A stretch of DNA of 61,873 nt from Prevotella merdae (GTDB taxonomy: Bacteria > Bacteroidota > Bacteroidia > Bacteroidales > Bacteroidaceae), in contig NZ_LT985327.1 of NCBI RefSeq assembly GCF_900290275.1, forward strand, positions 1 to 61,873. Direction: 5' to 3'. The translations under genes and the position numbers were made by a program. The notes under the pieces were generated by a model. It was not told the origin of the DNA and did no database searches. It saw only the letters and a program-made list of their open reading frames with translations. Shown piece by piece: positions 45,737-55,556 of the stretch (positions within the stretch are counted from its first letter, which is position 1; every line of letters starts with the position of its first letter).

Positions 45737-47083
45737 CTACTTTTCGAGTCCATACTGCTTAATGCGACGATAGAGAGTGCGGTCGGATATGCCCAACTCT
45801 TGTGCCGCTTTCTTGCGATTGCCATTGTTGCGTTCGAGAGCCATCTCCACAGCCTGACGTCCTATGTCACTCAGGTTAAGACTTTCGCTCTCACCAATGT
45901 TGATACTATCGGCATCGTTTATCTCTTCGGCCTCAGCCTCCTGATAAGGATCGAAGTGAGGATGTTCAGCATTGTTGAATGTATGCGAGCCATTGCGGTA
46001 AGTCTGCTGACCATTATCGTATGGATTAGCGGCATGTGCATACGGCTGTATAGCATGTGCGGCATCGGTGCCTATGCGTGTATCGGGCGAAGATAGCGAA
46101 GCCAACTGTCTATTAGCGGCAAACGAGTCGATAGCACGATTGTCGTCTATCTGCTTGCGCAGTGATGTTACCTCATGGCGCAACTCGCTAACGTTGCCAC
46201 GTAGTTCGTAAAGTATCTTGTACAATATCTCGCGCTCGCTCTCGTACGAGTGAGCACCAGGTGTGGCTGTAGTTGTGAGCTCGGTGCTCTCCTGCCCGTT
46301 GGGGATAAACTTGCTCAGCATATCGGCGTTGATTTCGCGTTGCTGACTTAATACCGACATCTGTTCAGTGATGTTCTTAAGCTGGCGCACATTGCCAGGC
46401 CACTTGTATTTAAGCATAAGCGCCTTGGCATCCTCGGTAAGCGTAATACGCGGTATGCGGTATTTCTCTGCCATCTGCATCGTGAATAGACGGAATAGCA
46501 AAAGGATATCCTCGCCACGGTCGCGCAATGGAGGCATCTGAACAGGTATGGTATTGAGTCGATAGTAGAGGTCCTCGCGGAAGCGTCCCTCGGTTATTGC
46601 CTTATGCATGTTGACATTAGTAGCGGCAACAATGCGTACATCGGTCTTCATAACCTTCTGCCCTCCTACTCGAATGTATTCGCCTGTTTCAAGCACACGC
46701 AGAAGTCGAGCTTGTGTGGCTATAGGCAATTCGCCTACCTCGTCGAGGAAAATAGTGCCCTTATTGGCTATACCAAAATAGCCCTCGCTCTCGCCTATCG
46801 CACCAGTAAAGGAGCCTTTCTCGTGTCCAAATAGCTCGCTGTCGATAGTACCTTCGGGTATAGAACCACAGTTTATAGCAAAATATTTCTCGCGTTTGCG
46901 TGGCGAATTGTCGTGAATAAGTCGTGGAATAATCTCCTTTCCCACTCCACTCTCGCCCATAATGAGCACACTAAGATCGGTCGGCGCCACCTGCAAGGCT
47001 ACGTCGAGAGCATGGTTCAAAGCATCGCAGTTGCCCACGATGTTGTACCGCTGTTTTATTCTTTGAAGTTCAGAAGTGTCCAT
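45737..47083 (-). CDS. Sigma-54-dependent transcriptional activator without a receiver domain
   Basis: 448 residues. The AAA+ domain starts near residue 10 with Walker A GESGVGKE (about 43-50), the sigma-54 contact loop as GSFTGA (GAFTGA variant), Walker B GTIFLDEVGELP and the arginine finger region FREDLYYRL. A linker of about 150 residues rich in Asn, His and Tyr precedes a Fis-type helix-turn-helix at the C-terminus (KKAAQELGISDRTLYRRIKQYGL). No receiver domain is present, so control must come by another route. It leads the lptE-TPR-secG group. Confidence 0.9.
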   Translation of the reverse strand: MDTSELQRIKQRYNIVGNCDALNHALDVALQVAPTDLSVLIMGESGVGKEIIPRLIHDNSPRKREKYFAINCGSIPEGTIDSELFGHEKGSFTGAIGESEGYFGIANKGTIFLDEVGELPIATQARLLRVLETGEYIRVGGQKVMKTDVRIVAATNVNMHKAITEGRFREDLYYRLNTIPVQMPPLRDRGEDILLLFRLFTMQMAEKYRIPRITLTEDAKALMLKYKWPGNVRQLKNITEQMSVLSQQREINADMLSKFIPNGQESTELTTTATPGAHSYESEREILYKILYELRGNVSELRHEVTSLRKQIDDNRAIDSFAANRQLASLSSPDTRIGTDAAHAIQPYAHAANPYDNGQQTYRNGSHTFNNAEHPHFDPYQEAEAEEINDADSINIGESESLNLSDIGRQAVEMALERNNGNRKKAAQELGISDRTLYRRIKQYGLEK

Positions 47084-47255
47084 TTGGTAGCAAAATTACA
47101 TATAATTATTGAGAAAATGGCGATAAATCAGCACTTTTTCCTGTAAAGAAGTTAAATTATCTTGACGTGAAGGAAGGGAGAATACGATGTAATAAACAAA
47201 CTCGACTCCGGCGATGGATAGTACCTATTCCATACTGATATCTTAAGGAATAGCT

Positions 47256-48272
47256 CTACTCTCTTGTTCTTCTGTTCTTCTTACTTAATGCACCCGGCGC
47301 CGAAGTTGTCTTTATCAGCAACAATCCTATACCTGTCCACACCAACTCGCGCACTCTTACAATAAGAGCCACGAATACACCCTGACTGGCTTTTAGTCCA
47401 AGACCTGCAGCCGACATAAGGAAACCGCCCTCCCTGCCACCAAGCTGCAAGGGAATAAAGAACAGGAGGTTGGCAAATAGAGATGTAAAGGCGAGGATAA
47501 GAATACAATCGGCATAGTTGGCAGAAGGCATGAGCACACGCAATACAAAGTATATCTCGGCTGTCGAACATATACGGCACATTAGCTCAAGTAGTACAGC
47601 CGACACAAACGTGCGACGGTTCTGATTGTGCAAAGCTGCTATCTGACAATCAACAGTATCTAACTGCTGACGATGTTGGTCGACAAAGCGAGTTGCCCAA
47701 TTGCGCAAGCCTGGAACCGAACTAAGCAAACCAAGGGCACGATGGGCAAGTCCCTTGCGATAGCCTACTATGAAAAACCATAATCCAAGCAAGCAGAACA
47801 ACGTAACAGCCGTTAGCAGTACACCCATAAAGACATCGAGTGGACGCACAACAAGGTAAAGCGCTACGGACAATAGCCAGAACCAGAAATGACTGAAGAT
47901 ATGGGTCATGGCAAAGAGTATGACCGATGACGATGCACGTTCGGCTCCGATGATTGGCGATAGCGACATAATGCGGTAGGGCTCGCCACCCAACAGACCA
48001 CCTGGCGTAGCATAGTTGAGGGCAAAACCTGAGACTGTAATCTTATACAGCCACCAGAAACGTACTGGTGTTTTACCACCCGAATTAATGATGATGTACC
48101 ACGATGCCGTGTTAAAGATATAAAGGAAAGCCCATAGCACAATAACGGCTACAGACCAATAACCAGCATGACACAGCCCACTCCACACCTGAGTGTAGTC
48201 GAGCTGTGTCAGCATGAGTATAAGAACAGCCACTCCGAAAAGGAAGAAGGCATTTTTATATTTTGGTTTCAA
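47256..48272 (-). CDS. Lysylphosphatidylglycerol synthase-type membrane protein (flippase-like)
   Basis: 338 residues with about eight membrane helices and the family stretch SGFALNYATPGGLLGGEPYR near residue 85. A later helix contains LQLGGREGGFLM. Only the membrane domain is present, with no catalytic synthase domain, so a lipid flippase role is the family inference. It begins 6 bp after pdxA, so the two are coupled. Confidence 0.82.
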   Translation of the reverse strand: MKPKYKNAFFLFGVAVLILMLTQLDYTQVWSGLCHAGYWSVAVIVLWAFLYIFNTASWYIIINSGGKTPVRFWWLYKITVSGFALNYATPGGLLGGEPYRIMSLSPIIGAERASSSVILFAMTHIFSHFWFWLLSVALYLVVRPLDVFMGVLLTAVTLFCLLGLWFFIVGYRKGLAHRALGLLSSVPGLRNWATRFVDQHRQQLDTVDCQIAALHNQNRRTFVSAVLLELMCRICSTAEIYFVLRVLMPSANYADCILILAFTSLFANLLFFIPLQLGGREGGFLMSAAGLGLKASQGVFVALIVRVRELVWTGIGLLLIKTTSAPGALSKKNRRTRE

Positions 48273-48278
48273 TATCTA

Positions 48279-49469
48279 TTATTCGTTTGTTACGGGTGCA
48301 GCCTGTGATGATTCAGCTGCAGGCTTGCTTTCTGCCATAGGTCTTGCGTTATCGTTTCTTGGTGCCTGCTTGCGGTCAGGTCTGAATCCTTCGCGCTTTT
48401 TAGGAATTGCAAAGCGCACCTTCTCACTCTCATCGCGCTTCTCATGATATAGCTTTTGCAAAGGATTAGCAAGTGGCTCATCATACTCGGCACGATTGCG
48501 CACAATGTCAATAGCCTCGAATATGGCATGACGCAAGGCACTCTCGTCGCTTATACCCTGTCCGGCAGCGTCGAAATCGGGAGTCTGTGCAGGTGCTGTA
48601 CAAACAAGAGGCAGCGAGGCAACATAATAGATGCCGTCGTTCTGCATAAGCGTTGTAAATGGAATAACGGCCTGATCGTCGTACATTGCCAGTGTAACAT
48701 CGAAGGCATCGTATATATTCTCGCCAAAATATTCGTCGGCAGCATATGGTCCGTAAACATTGATGCCTTCGTCGGCAGCCTTGCATACAGCCGGACCTAT
48801 GATGTTCTTCTCCTCATCGCCATTGGCTGTAGAATTGAGTGCAAGCACACCGATGCGTGGATTTGACAGACGGAAGTCGCGCTTCATAGCCTCGTTAATA
48901 GTGCGCAACTTAGCCAGAAGCAAGTCTTCGGTGATGTGCGACGGAACATCCTTGATGGCGAGACCATCTGTAGCAAGTGCTATGCGCATCGACTCATTAA
49001 TGAGCATCTTGATAGCCTTGGCTCCATCGCCGATGCTTGTCTCTGAGTATTGCTTAAGTCCACGATAGGTGAAGTTGGCATCCGACATGTTATCCGGATT
49101 TACCGGACAAGCCACAAGCACATCAAATAGCTGACTGCGGAAATCGGTCATAGCTCTATCGAGCGCCTTAAGCGCTGCCTCGCCCGACTCTTTTGTAGGT
49201 ATACCAAGTTCTACCTTAACATCGTCGTCGAAACAAGCCAATAGATTAACACGTCCATCCTGTGCATCCTCAGCCTTATTTATAATACTGAAGTTGGCCT
49301 GTGTATCCATTGCCTTGCGATGATAGGCAGCAATCTTAGGCGAACCGTAAATGATGGGAGTACAAAGCTCCAGCATCTCTGGCTCGGCAAAGGTTTTAAA
49401 AATAAGCTCATATCCGATACCGTTGGTATCGCCATGCGTTATGGCAACGCGTATTTTTCTATCTTCCAT
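48279..49469 (-). CDS. pdxA: 4-hydroxythreonine-4-phosphate dehydrogenase with a C-terminal extension
   Basis: 396-residue NAD-dependent enzyme of vitamin B6 synthesis. Seen: THGDTNGIGYELIFK at the N-terminus, the zinc-site stretch near GPYAADEYF, and AMYDDQAVIPFTT (family YHDQ region). The family normally ends near residue 345. Here a basic, Ala/Pro/Ser-rich tail of about 50 residues (KKREGFRPDRKQAPRND and on) follows. The tail gives no known domain. Confidence 0.9.
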   Translation of the reverse strand: MEDRKIRVAITHGDTNGIGYELIFKTFAEPEMLELCTPIIYGSPKIAAYHRKAMDTQANFSIINKAEDAQDGRVNLLACFDDDVKVELGIPTKESGEAALKALDRAMTDFRSQLFDVLVACPVNPDNMSDANFTYRGLKQYSETSIGDGAKAIKMLINESMRIALATDGLAIKDVPSHITEDLLLAKLRTINEAMKRDFRLSNPRIGVLALNSTANGDEEKNIIGPAVCKAADEGINVYGPYAADEYFGENIYDAFDVTLAMYDDQAVIPFTTLMQNDGIYYVASLPLVCTAPAQTPDFDAAGQGISDESALRHAIFEAIDIVRNRAEYDEPLANPLQKLYHEKRDESEKVRFAIPKKREGFRPDRKQAPRNDNARPMAESKPAAESSQAAPVTNE

Positions 49470-49509
49470 TGTTTATATAATATGTGTATAAATAATATTT
49501 TGTGTACAG

Positions 49510-50532
49510 TTAGTCAATATGCTTTTTGCCCGGCAGATGCCTTATAGGCTCCAACCTTTTCTTTGCCTGTTGCTTGTGCGTGGCATATACTATTGCCTCA
49601 AGCTGCATGACAAGGTTGCGTTTCTGCTTTCCCGGTGCATAGACAAAACCTTCTACGGTGACAACATCACGAGGATAATAGCCCCATATAGAACGTGCCA
49701 CAAGCGGTCCGCCCATAGCATCGCCATGCATTTGCCATAATCCACGCCATTCGTGTGTATATATGTCCTCCCGCTCGTCGTACTTATAGGTAACGCTACA
49801 GGCATTGTGCACGGTAGACATATACATAGAGTCGGTCTCGCCCTTGATATTTACCTGCATAACGCTATCGCGCTTGCCAAACGCATGCTTGTATATGCAG
49901 ATGTTCTGCATAGCCGTAGGCGAATCGTTGGAAATCCAAATAAAGTCCTTGCCACGCTTGCACGATGTCATGTCGGCTGGGATAGGTATATCGAAACCAA
50001 ACATCCTCTTTACTTCTGCCTCCATGTTGGGATTGTGCTTGCGCCTTATCATCTGCGTATAGGCTTTAAGCTCGTGTTCCTTTAGACGTGCCGTCAACTG
50101 CTTGGCATATCCTTGAAGAGCTATGCCTTCTGTTGTTGTGTCGCATAGACATTGTGCGGACGGAGCACATATTAGCGCTATAAGCTGAGGCTCGGCATAA
50201 CGGTTGTTATACCATTTAATGCGCAACTTGTCGTATTTCTTGGGATTGACATCCACAATTATCAGCGAACGTGCATAGCGCAATACTCCCTTTAGAGCCT
50301 CTGAGGGCTTGATATTGGGCTCGCTAACATCGAACATTGGTTCGGGTTGCGGCAGTCCTTCAATCTCCACACTTAAAGCTTTGTACAAGATACTATCCGC
50401 ATCGCCCACAACTGTTACCTCAAAAGGTCGTCCGCCACTGGCTGGCAACATACTCTTGCGACCATTGCAAGCAGCAAGGACAAAACTTAGAAAGGCCAAA
50501 AGGGCGAAATGCAAACTTCTATATCTGTACAT
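49510..50532 (-). CDS. DUF4837 family lipoprotein
   Basis: 340 residues. A signal peptide with lipobox VLAAC (residue 21) is followed by a DUF4837 domain; stretches such as YARSLIIVDVNPKKYD and NDSPTAMQNICIYKHAF are typical. Function unknown, found in Bacteroidota. It lies between rlmN and pdxA on the same strand. Confidence 0.82.
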   Translation of the reverse strand: MYRYRSLHFALLAFLSFVLAACNGRKSMLPASGGRPFEVTVVGDADSILYKALSVEIEGLPQPEPMFDVSEPNIKPSEALKGVLRYARSLIIVDVNPKKYDKLRIKWYNNRYAEPQLIALICAPSAQCLCDTTTEGIALQGYAKQLTARLKEHELKAYTQMIRRKHNPNMEAEVKRMFGFDIPIPADMTSCKRGKDFIWISNDSPTAMQNICIYKHAFGKRDSVMQVNIKGETDSMYMSTVHNACSVTYKYDEREDIYTHEWRGLWQMHGDAMGGPLVARSIWGYYPRDVVTVEGFVYAPGKQKRNLVMQLEAIVYATHKQQAKKRLEPIRHLPGKKHID

Positions 50533-50627
50533 AATAAACCGTATGTATATATGACTTTATTAACAATCGTCACACATCATCCCCTCCCTATGTAGGAGTG
50601 CTCAAGAGTGGAGCTGTTTTCTATCTT

Positions 50628-51668
50628 CTACTTCCTTTCTTCCTCTATTGTCTTAGCTGTAGACAGCAGTCCGCATGCCGCAAATATGTCCTGTCCACGA
50701 CTTGCACGTATCGTTGTGATAATGCCATGGTTGTTGAGATAATCGCGGAAAGTCTCCATCTTCTGCTCGTCGCATCCCTCAAGATCTACATTAGGAATTT
50801 TGTGGAAACGTATGAGGTTGACACGACAGAACAAACCCTTTGTCAGTTTTACTATCTCGCGGGCATGAGTCATCGAGTCGTTTACACCACGGAACATAAT
50901 GTACTCGAACGACAGGCGACGCTGATGTGTAAAGTCGTACTGGTGCATAAGGTTTATTACCTCAGTAATAGACATGCCGCGTTCGGCAGGCATAAGCATG
51001 GCACGCTGCTCGGGTATGGGCGAGTGCATGCTGATAGCCACATGACACTCGCTCTCGTCGAGGAATCGCTTAAGCTTGTTCTTTACACCCACGCTACTTA
51101 CTGTTATGCGCTTGGGGCTCCATGCATAGCCATAATCAGACGTAAGCACCTCTGTTGCCTTAAGCACATTATCAAGATTGTCCATAGGCTCGCCCTGACC
51201 CATAAACACAATGTTGGTGAGCTTGTCGCGTTCGGGCAGCGAATATATCTGGTTGAGAATGTCGGCTACAGTAAGATAACCCTCAAAACCCTGTTTGCCT
51301 GTTTGGCAGAATAGGCAATTCATCTTGCAACCCACCTCGCACGACACACATAGTGTGGCACGGTCGTGATCGGGTATATATACGGTTTCCACATGCTTGC
51401 CCGACGCTGTGGGGAAGAGATACTTTATTGTACCGTCCTTAGACTTCTGGCATTCGATGTGCGGCATACAGCCTATAGTGTACTCGGCAGCAAGCTTGTC
51501 GCGGTTTGCCTTTGATATGTTGGTCATGTCGTCTATCGACATCACGTGCTGAACATATAGCCACTTGGCTATCTGACCACCGGTAAAGGCGGGCATACCG
51601 AGCGACTTGGCCACTTCCTTAAGTTCGTAAAGCGATAGTCCGAGTAATGTTTTCTTATTTTCTGTCAT
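50628..51668 (-). CDS. rlmN: 23S rRNA (adenine-2503-C2)-methyltransferase RlmN
   Basis: 346-residue radical-SAM enzyme methylating A2503 of 23S rRNA, and in some species tRNA. The iron-sulfur motif CKMNCLFC is near residue 125, preceded by CVSCEVG. GVNDSMTHA near residue 265 and AACGLLS near the end (second catalytic cysteine) are present. TAACTTTG at 51691-51698 on the minus strand is its likely -7 box. First gene of the minus-strand run down to the flippase-like gene. Confidence 0.93.
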   Translation of the reverse strand: MTENKKTLLGLSLYELKEVAKSLGMPAFTGGQIAKWLYVQHVMSIDDMTNISKANRDKLAAEYTIGCMPHIECQKSKDGTIKYLFPTASGKHVETVYIPDHDRATLCVSCEVGCKMNCLFCQTGKQGFEGYLTVADILNQIYSLPERDKLTNIVFMGQGEPMDNLDNVLKATEVLTSDYGYAWSPKRITVSSVGVKNKLKRFLDESECHVAISMHSPIPEQRAMLMPAERGMSITEVINLMHQYDFTHQRRLSFEYIMFRGVNDSMTHAREIVKLTKGLFCRVNLIRFHKIPNVDLEGCDEQKMETFRDYLNNHGIITTIRASRGQDIFAACGLLSTAKTIEEERK

Positions 51669-51779
51669 ATATTTGTTGGCATTATTTATGCAAAGTTACT
51701 GAAAGTCTTGCACATAACGACATCCTTGTGCGTTTTTTTTGAATTGCATAGCAATATACAGAAATAATTCTTTATTTTC

Positions 51780-51810
51780 TTTGTCATTTATTTTATTTTG
51801 TTTACATTTG
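51780..51810 (+). promoter_or_regulatory. Promoter of the surface lipoprotein-barrel pair
   Basis: TTTG (51780-51783), 19 bp, TACATTTG (51803-51810), an exact match to the Bacteroidota form, with a leader of about 100 nt before the ATG at 51917. Confidence 0.8.
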
Positions 51811-51916
51811 CAAACAAATAAAATAGTAATGTTCAAATACAAAAACTACCCCTACAACAGGACTTACTGTTTTAAAACTAAATAGCTTAATTTTTAACAT
51901 CAAAACATAATATTCT

Positions 51917-53737
51917 ATGAAGAGTGACATCAACAAATCAAAGATGTTGGTATGTCTGCTGTCGTGCGGTATGCTTACCTTAGGCACAGGATGTACTGAC
52001 AATGATTTCGACTTGTCGAAAATCGACACTACTATTGGTATTGGTGGCGACGAACTAACGTTGCCTACCAACAGCACAGAGAACATCATGCTTGACGATG
52101 TACTTGAGCTGAACAACAGCGACTTGGTATATATTGCCGAGAATGGCGACTATATGTTCAAGAAGGAAGGCGATGATTGCGCTCCGGCTCACCCATTGGT
52201 TGACAAGGTAAACGTAAGCCAGACCAACATCAAAAACTTGAAGATTGAGGTAACTGTTCCTTCTTCGGTGCTGCTATCGGCACGCAAATCACCAAGCCGA
52301 CTAAAGAAGATTGACGAGGTTAAATCGGGTGGCAAGGTGGCCGAATTTGAATACGTAGGCAAGACTCCTAAGGAAATAAAGGAGATTACATCGGCTGGCG
52401 TTTCGGCTGACGTTGTTATCAATATCAACCTGACCGACGAGCTGAAGCAGTTTATTCCTACTTTCAAGACGCTCACTATGCAGATTCCGTCGTACATGCA
52501 CCTTAACGTTACATCGTGCTCGGAGAAGAACTACAGCTACGACAAGAATACAGGCAAGATTACACTTTCAAACGTTAAGACTGCCTCGCCTATCTACATC
52601 AAGGGTATGATTGACGTTCTCGACTTCAAGACCAAGGGCACAAACACCAGCAAGCTTACATTTAAGCCAGGTGTAGGCAATGCAGACGGCACCGTGGACA
52701 TGAAGGGCGAGATTGAGACAAGCATTGTATTTGACGAGGTGAACGCTACTGCAGGCACCGTTCCTACAAACATGTACTTATCGGCAAAGATGACAATGGG
52801 CAAGATAACCATTAACAGCGCTAAGGGTAAGTTTGACCCAGAGATTGACTTGGGCGACCTGGGTAATATTGAGATTAACGATGTGCCCGACTTCCTTACA
52901 GGAGACGATGTGCATGTAAACCTATACAACCCGGTTTTAGAGTTGGAGATTAACAGCGACATTGCCATAGCCGGAACGCTTAAAGGCAACATCGTGGCTA
53001 AGGACAAGAACAACAAGACTATTGCCCAGGTGGCCATTCCGACAATGAACATCAAGCCTAACGCCACTACACGTATCTGTATATGCAAGTATCCTAACGA
53101 GGTGGACAAGTCTAAGTATGATGAGGTGAAGAAGGTAGACAACCTGTCGGACATCTTGGCTACAATACCTAAGACTATACAGTTTGAAGCCGACGCTAAT
53201 GCAGACGCTACAAAGGAGGCCGAGATAAAACTGGGACATCAATATACCATCACTCCTAAATATAATGTGTCGGCCCCGTTGGCTTTTGACGCCGGTGCGC
53301 AGATTACATACCGCGACACTCTTGACGGATGGAACGACGATATCAAGGACTGTGAATTGGCTGAAGGCTCGTACATAGAGCTGAAGTCGGACATTGAAAA
53401 TAAGCTTCCAGCATACCTGAAACTTAGCTCTAACGCTATAGATGTTGACGGCAACGAGATTGCTAAAGAACTTATCGAGGTAAAGGTTTCTAACATGATT
53501 GAGGCTTCGACCGATGGTACAACCGCCAAGACTACTCCTGTAACCATCACAATAAGTGAGAAGAAGAAGGGTATGCTGAAGAAGGTGGACGGTCTGACAT
53601 TCAAGATTGAGGTGGCTGCCGACGACAATGGAAACAATCCTATCGTAGGAAAAACTATCAACGCTTACAACCACACCATCACAGCAAAGAATATCAAGGT
53701 GAAGCTTGTTGGAAAGATAATTGCTGACTTTAACTAA
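51917..53737 (+). CDS. Large hypothetical surface lipoprotein
   Basis: 606 residues, function not recognised. A signal peptide leads to a lipobox ending in LGTGC (about residue 26), then DNDFDLSKIDTTIGIGGDE. The rest is beta-rich with repeated blocks resembling stacked beta domains (for example PVTITISEKKKGMLKKV). It precedes the DUF5723 gene by 20 bp, so the two are probably one operon for a surface complex. Confidence 0.7.
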   Translation: MKSDINKSKMLVCLLSCGMLTLGTGCTDNDFDLSKIDTTIGIGGDELTLPTNSTENIMLDDVLELNNSDLVYIAENGDYMFKKEGDDCAPAHPLVDKVNVSQTNIKNLKIEVTVPSSVLLSARKSPSRLKKIDEVKSGGKVAEFEYVGKTPKEIKEITSAGVSADVVININLTDELKQFIPTFKTLTMQIPSYMHLNVTSCSEKNYSYDKNTGKITLSNVKTASPIYIKGMIDVLDFKTKGTNTSKLTFKPGVGNADGTVDMKGEIETSIVFDEVNATAGTVPTNMYLSAKMTMGKITINSAKGKFDPEIDLGDLGNIEINDVPDFLTGDDVHVNLYNPVLELEINSDIAIAGTLKGNIVAKDKNNKTIAQVAIPTMNIKPNATTRICICKYPNEVDKSKYDEVKKVDNLSDILATIPKTIQFEADANADATKEAEIKLGHQYTITPKYNVSAPLAFDAGAQITYRDTLDGWNDDIKDCELAEGSYIELKSDIENKLPAYLKLSSNAIDVDGNEIAKELIEVKVSNMIEASTDGTTAKTTPVTITISEKKKGMLKKVDGLTFKIEVAADDNGNNPIVGKTINAYNHTITAKNIKVKLVGKIIADFN

Positions 53738-53757
53738 CCTCTACACAACTCGATTTT

Positions 53758-55182
53758 ATGAAAAGATTAGGTAAATATATACTCGCCGCTACAATGACCT
53801 CGGTCTGCGGCAACATGATGGCACAAGGACTCAACTCGGGATACTTTACAGACGACTATAAGTTCCGCCATACAATGAACCCGGCATTTGAGAACGAGCA
53901 GAACTATGTGTCGCTGCCAGCTCTCGGCAACTTGAATGTACGCACTCAAGGCAATTTTGGATTGGGCGATGTGATATTTGACAATCCACGATATGGTCTT
54001 GACAGCGACAAGAACAAGACTACATTCATGAACCCATACATCTCTACAAGCGAGGCTCTTAAGGGTTTCAACAAGGGCGACAACTGCATCAACGCTGATG
54101 TGGACATCACATTGCTGTCGGCTGGATTCAAGGCTTTTGGCGGATACAATACTATTTCTATCGATGCCCGAACCAATATCGGCATGTCGCTACCTTACGA
54201 GCTGTTTGAGTTTGCCAAGAACACCGGCAACAAGACATACGAGATGAACGACATCAATGTGCACACTCAGTCGTTTGTACAGCTTGCTTTCGGCCACTCA
54301 CGCAACATAGGCGACAAGCTTAGAGTAGGCGCTAAGGTTAAGTTGCTGTTCGGTGCCGCACGCGGCGACTTGCAAATAACCAACCTACGTGCCGACCTTA
54401 CTGGCGAGAACAAGTGGACTATGTCGGGCAAGGCTCTTGCCAACGTGTCGATGAAGGGATTTGCATATCAGGAAAAGGAAAAAGAATACAAGCAAGACAA
54501 TAAGGGCACATACCGCTATGTAAACGATGTTGATGTCGATGGTGCCGGAGTTGGCGGATTTGGTATGGCTTTCGACCTTGGTGCAGTATACAAGATTAAC
54601 GACGACTGGACCGTAAGCGCCGCTCTTATCGACCTTGGCTATATCAACTGGAGCAACAATATGCAGGCTGTAAACAAGCAGCAGACTTTCGAGTTTGACG
54701 GTTTCCACGACATAGCTGTAAAGAAGAACGACAACAACGGCAACCAGAAACCTAACTCGTTTGCAAGTCAGGGCGACAGCTATTCTGACCAGCTTGCTAA
54801 CTTTGCCAACCTATCTGACGACGGCGACAAAGGCAGCCGCTCAACTGGTATAGGTGCTACACTTAACCTGGGTGGCGAGTATACTTTCCCGTTGTACCGC
54901 AAGCTGCACTTCGGTTTCCTTAGCTCTACACGCTTCAATGGCAAGTATACTTGGACTGAGGGCCGCCTTAGCGCCAACGTGGCTCCGCTGAAATGGATTG
55001 ACGGTGGCGTGAACTTTGCCGTTAACAGCTTTACTGCAAGCTGCGGATGGATTCTGAACATCCACCCAAAGGGTATGAATATCTTCGTAGGTATGGACCA
55101 TATCGTGGGCAAGACAAGCAAGGAATTTATTCCGCTTAGCTCTAACGCAAGCGTGAACCTCGGCTTTAACGTTGCTTTCTAA
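53758..55182 (+). CDS. DUF5723 family outer-membrane protein
   Basis: 474 residues with a signal peptide (ending NMMAQ). The conserved opening GYFTDDYKFRHTMNPAFENE is typical of this family. Alternating hydrophobic strands and a final aromatic residue (NLGFNVAF) point to an outer-membrane beta-barrel. Function unknown; likely works with the lipoprotein encoded just before. Confidence 0.8.
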   Translation: MKRLGKYILAATMTSVCGNMMAQGLNSGYFTDDYKFRHTMNPAFENEQNYVSLPALGNLNVRTQGNFGLGDVIFDNPRYGLDSDKNKTTFMNPYISTSEALKGFNKGDNCINADVDITLLSAGFKAFGGYNTISIDARTNIGMSLPYELFEFAKNTGNKTYEMNDINVHTQSFVQLAFGHSRNIGDKLRVGAKVKLLFGAARGDLQITNLRADLTGENKWTMSGKALANVSMKGFAYQEKEKEYKQDNKGTYRYVNDVDVDGAGVGGFGMAFDLGAVYKINDDWTVSAALIDLGYINWSNNMQAVNKQQTFEFDGFHDIAVKKNDNNGNQKPNSFASQGDSYSDQLANFANLSDDGDKGSRSTGIGATLNLGGEYTFPLYRKLHFGFLSSTRFNGKYTWTEGRLSANVAPLKWIDGGVNFAVNSFTASCGWILNIHPKGMNIFVGMDHIVGKTSKEFIPLSSNASVNLGFNVAF

Positions 55183-55217
55183 CAGAATTCTCGTTAAAGG
55201 ATTTTTTATGGCTTAAG

Positions 55218-55303
55218 CAATGAGGCAAAGCTCGGATTTGCCTCATTGTATTTGCAAAAACAAAATTATACCGTTCGTTCAGGGAGCTGCCCTGGACGAA
55301 CGG
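55218..55303 (+). terminator. Two hairpins downstream of the DUF5723 gene
   Basis: CAATGAGGCAAA / TTTGCCTCATTG (55218-55248) and CCGTTCGTTCAGGG / CCCTGGACGAACGG (55271-55303, one G-T pair). The first, about 35 bp past the stop, is probably a terminator though its T run is weak. The second may be structural. No gene is seen between here and 55557. Confidence 0.6.
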
Positions 55304-55392
55304 ATATTATAACCAATATGCCCTGAAAGGCTGTATATTCCATGAATTCGAACATTTTTATTCCATATATTCAAGCAATATTCAACGGCACA

Positions 55393-55494
55393 AAGTAAAT
55401 TATATTAAATTGGCAAGTAAATTATATTAAATTGGCAAGTAAATTATATTAAATTGGCAAGTAAATTATATTAAATTGGCAAGTAAATTATATT
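55393..55494. repeat. 22-bp tandem repeat array upstream of the helicase-associated-domain gene
   Basis: Four exact units of AAGTAAATTATATTAAATTG plus GC, followed by a partial fifth ending at about 55494. No spacers. It is 60 bp upstream of the small ORF, where repeat number could change promoter spacing. Confidence 0.92.
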
Positions 55495-55556
55495 GCTTTT
55501 TAAAAGCGAATAATCTTACAAATCGACATCATCCAATTATATTTACAACAATCATT

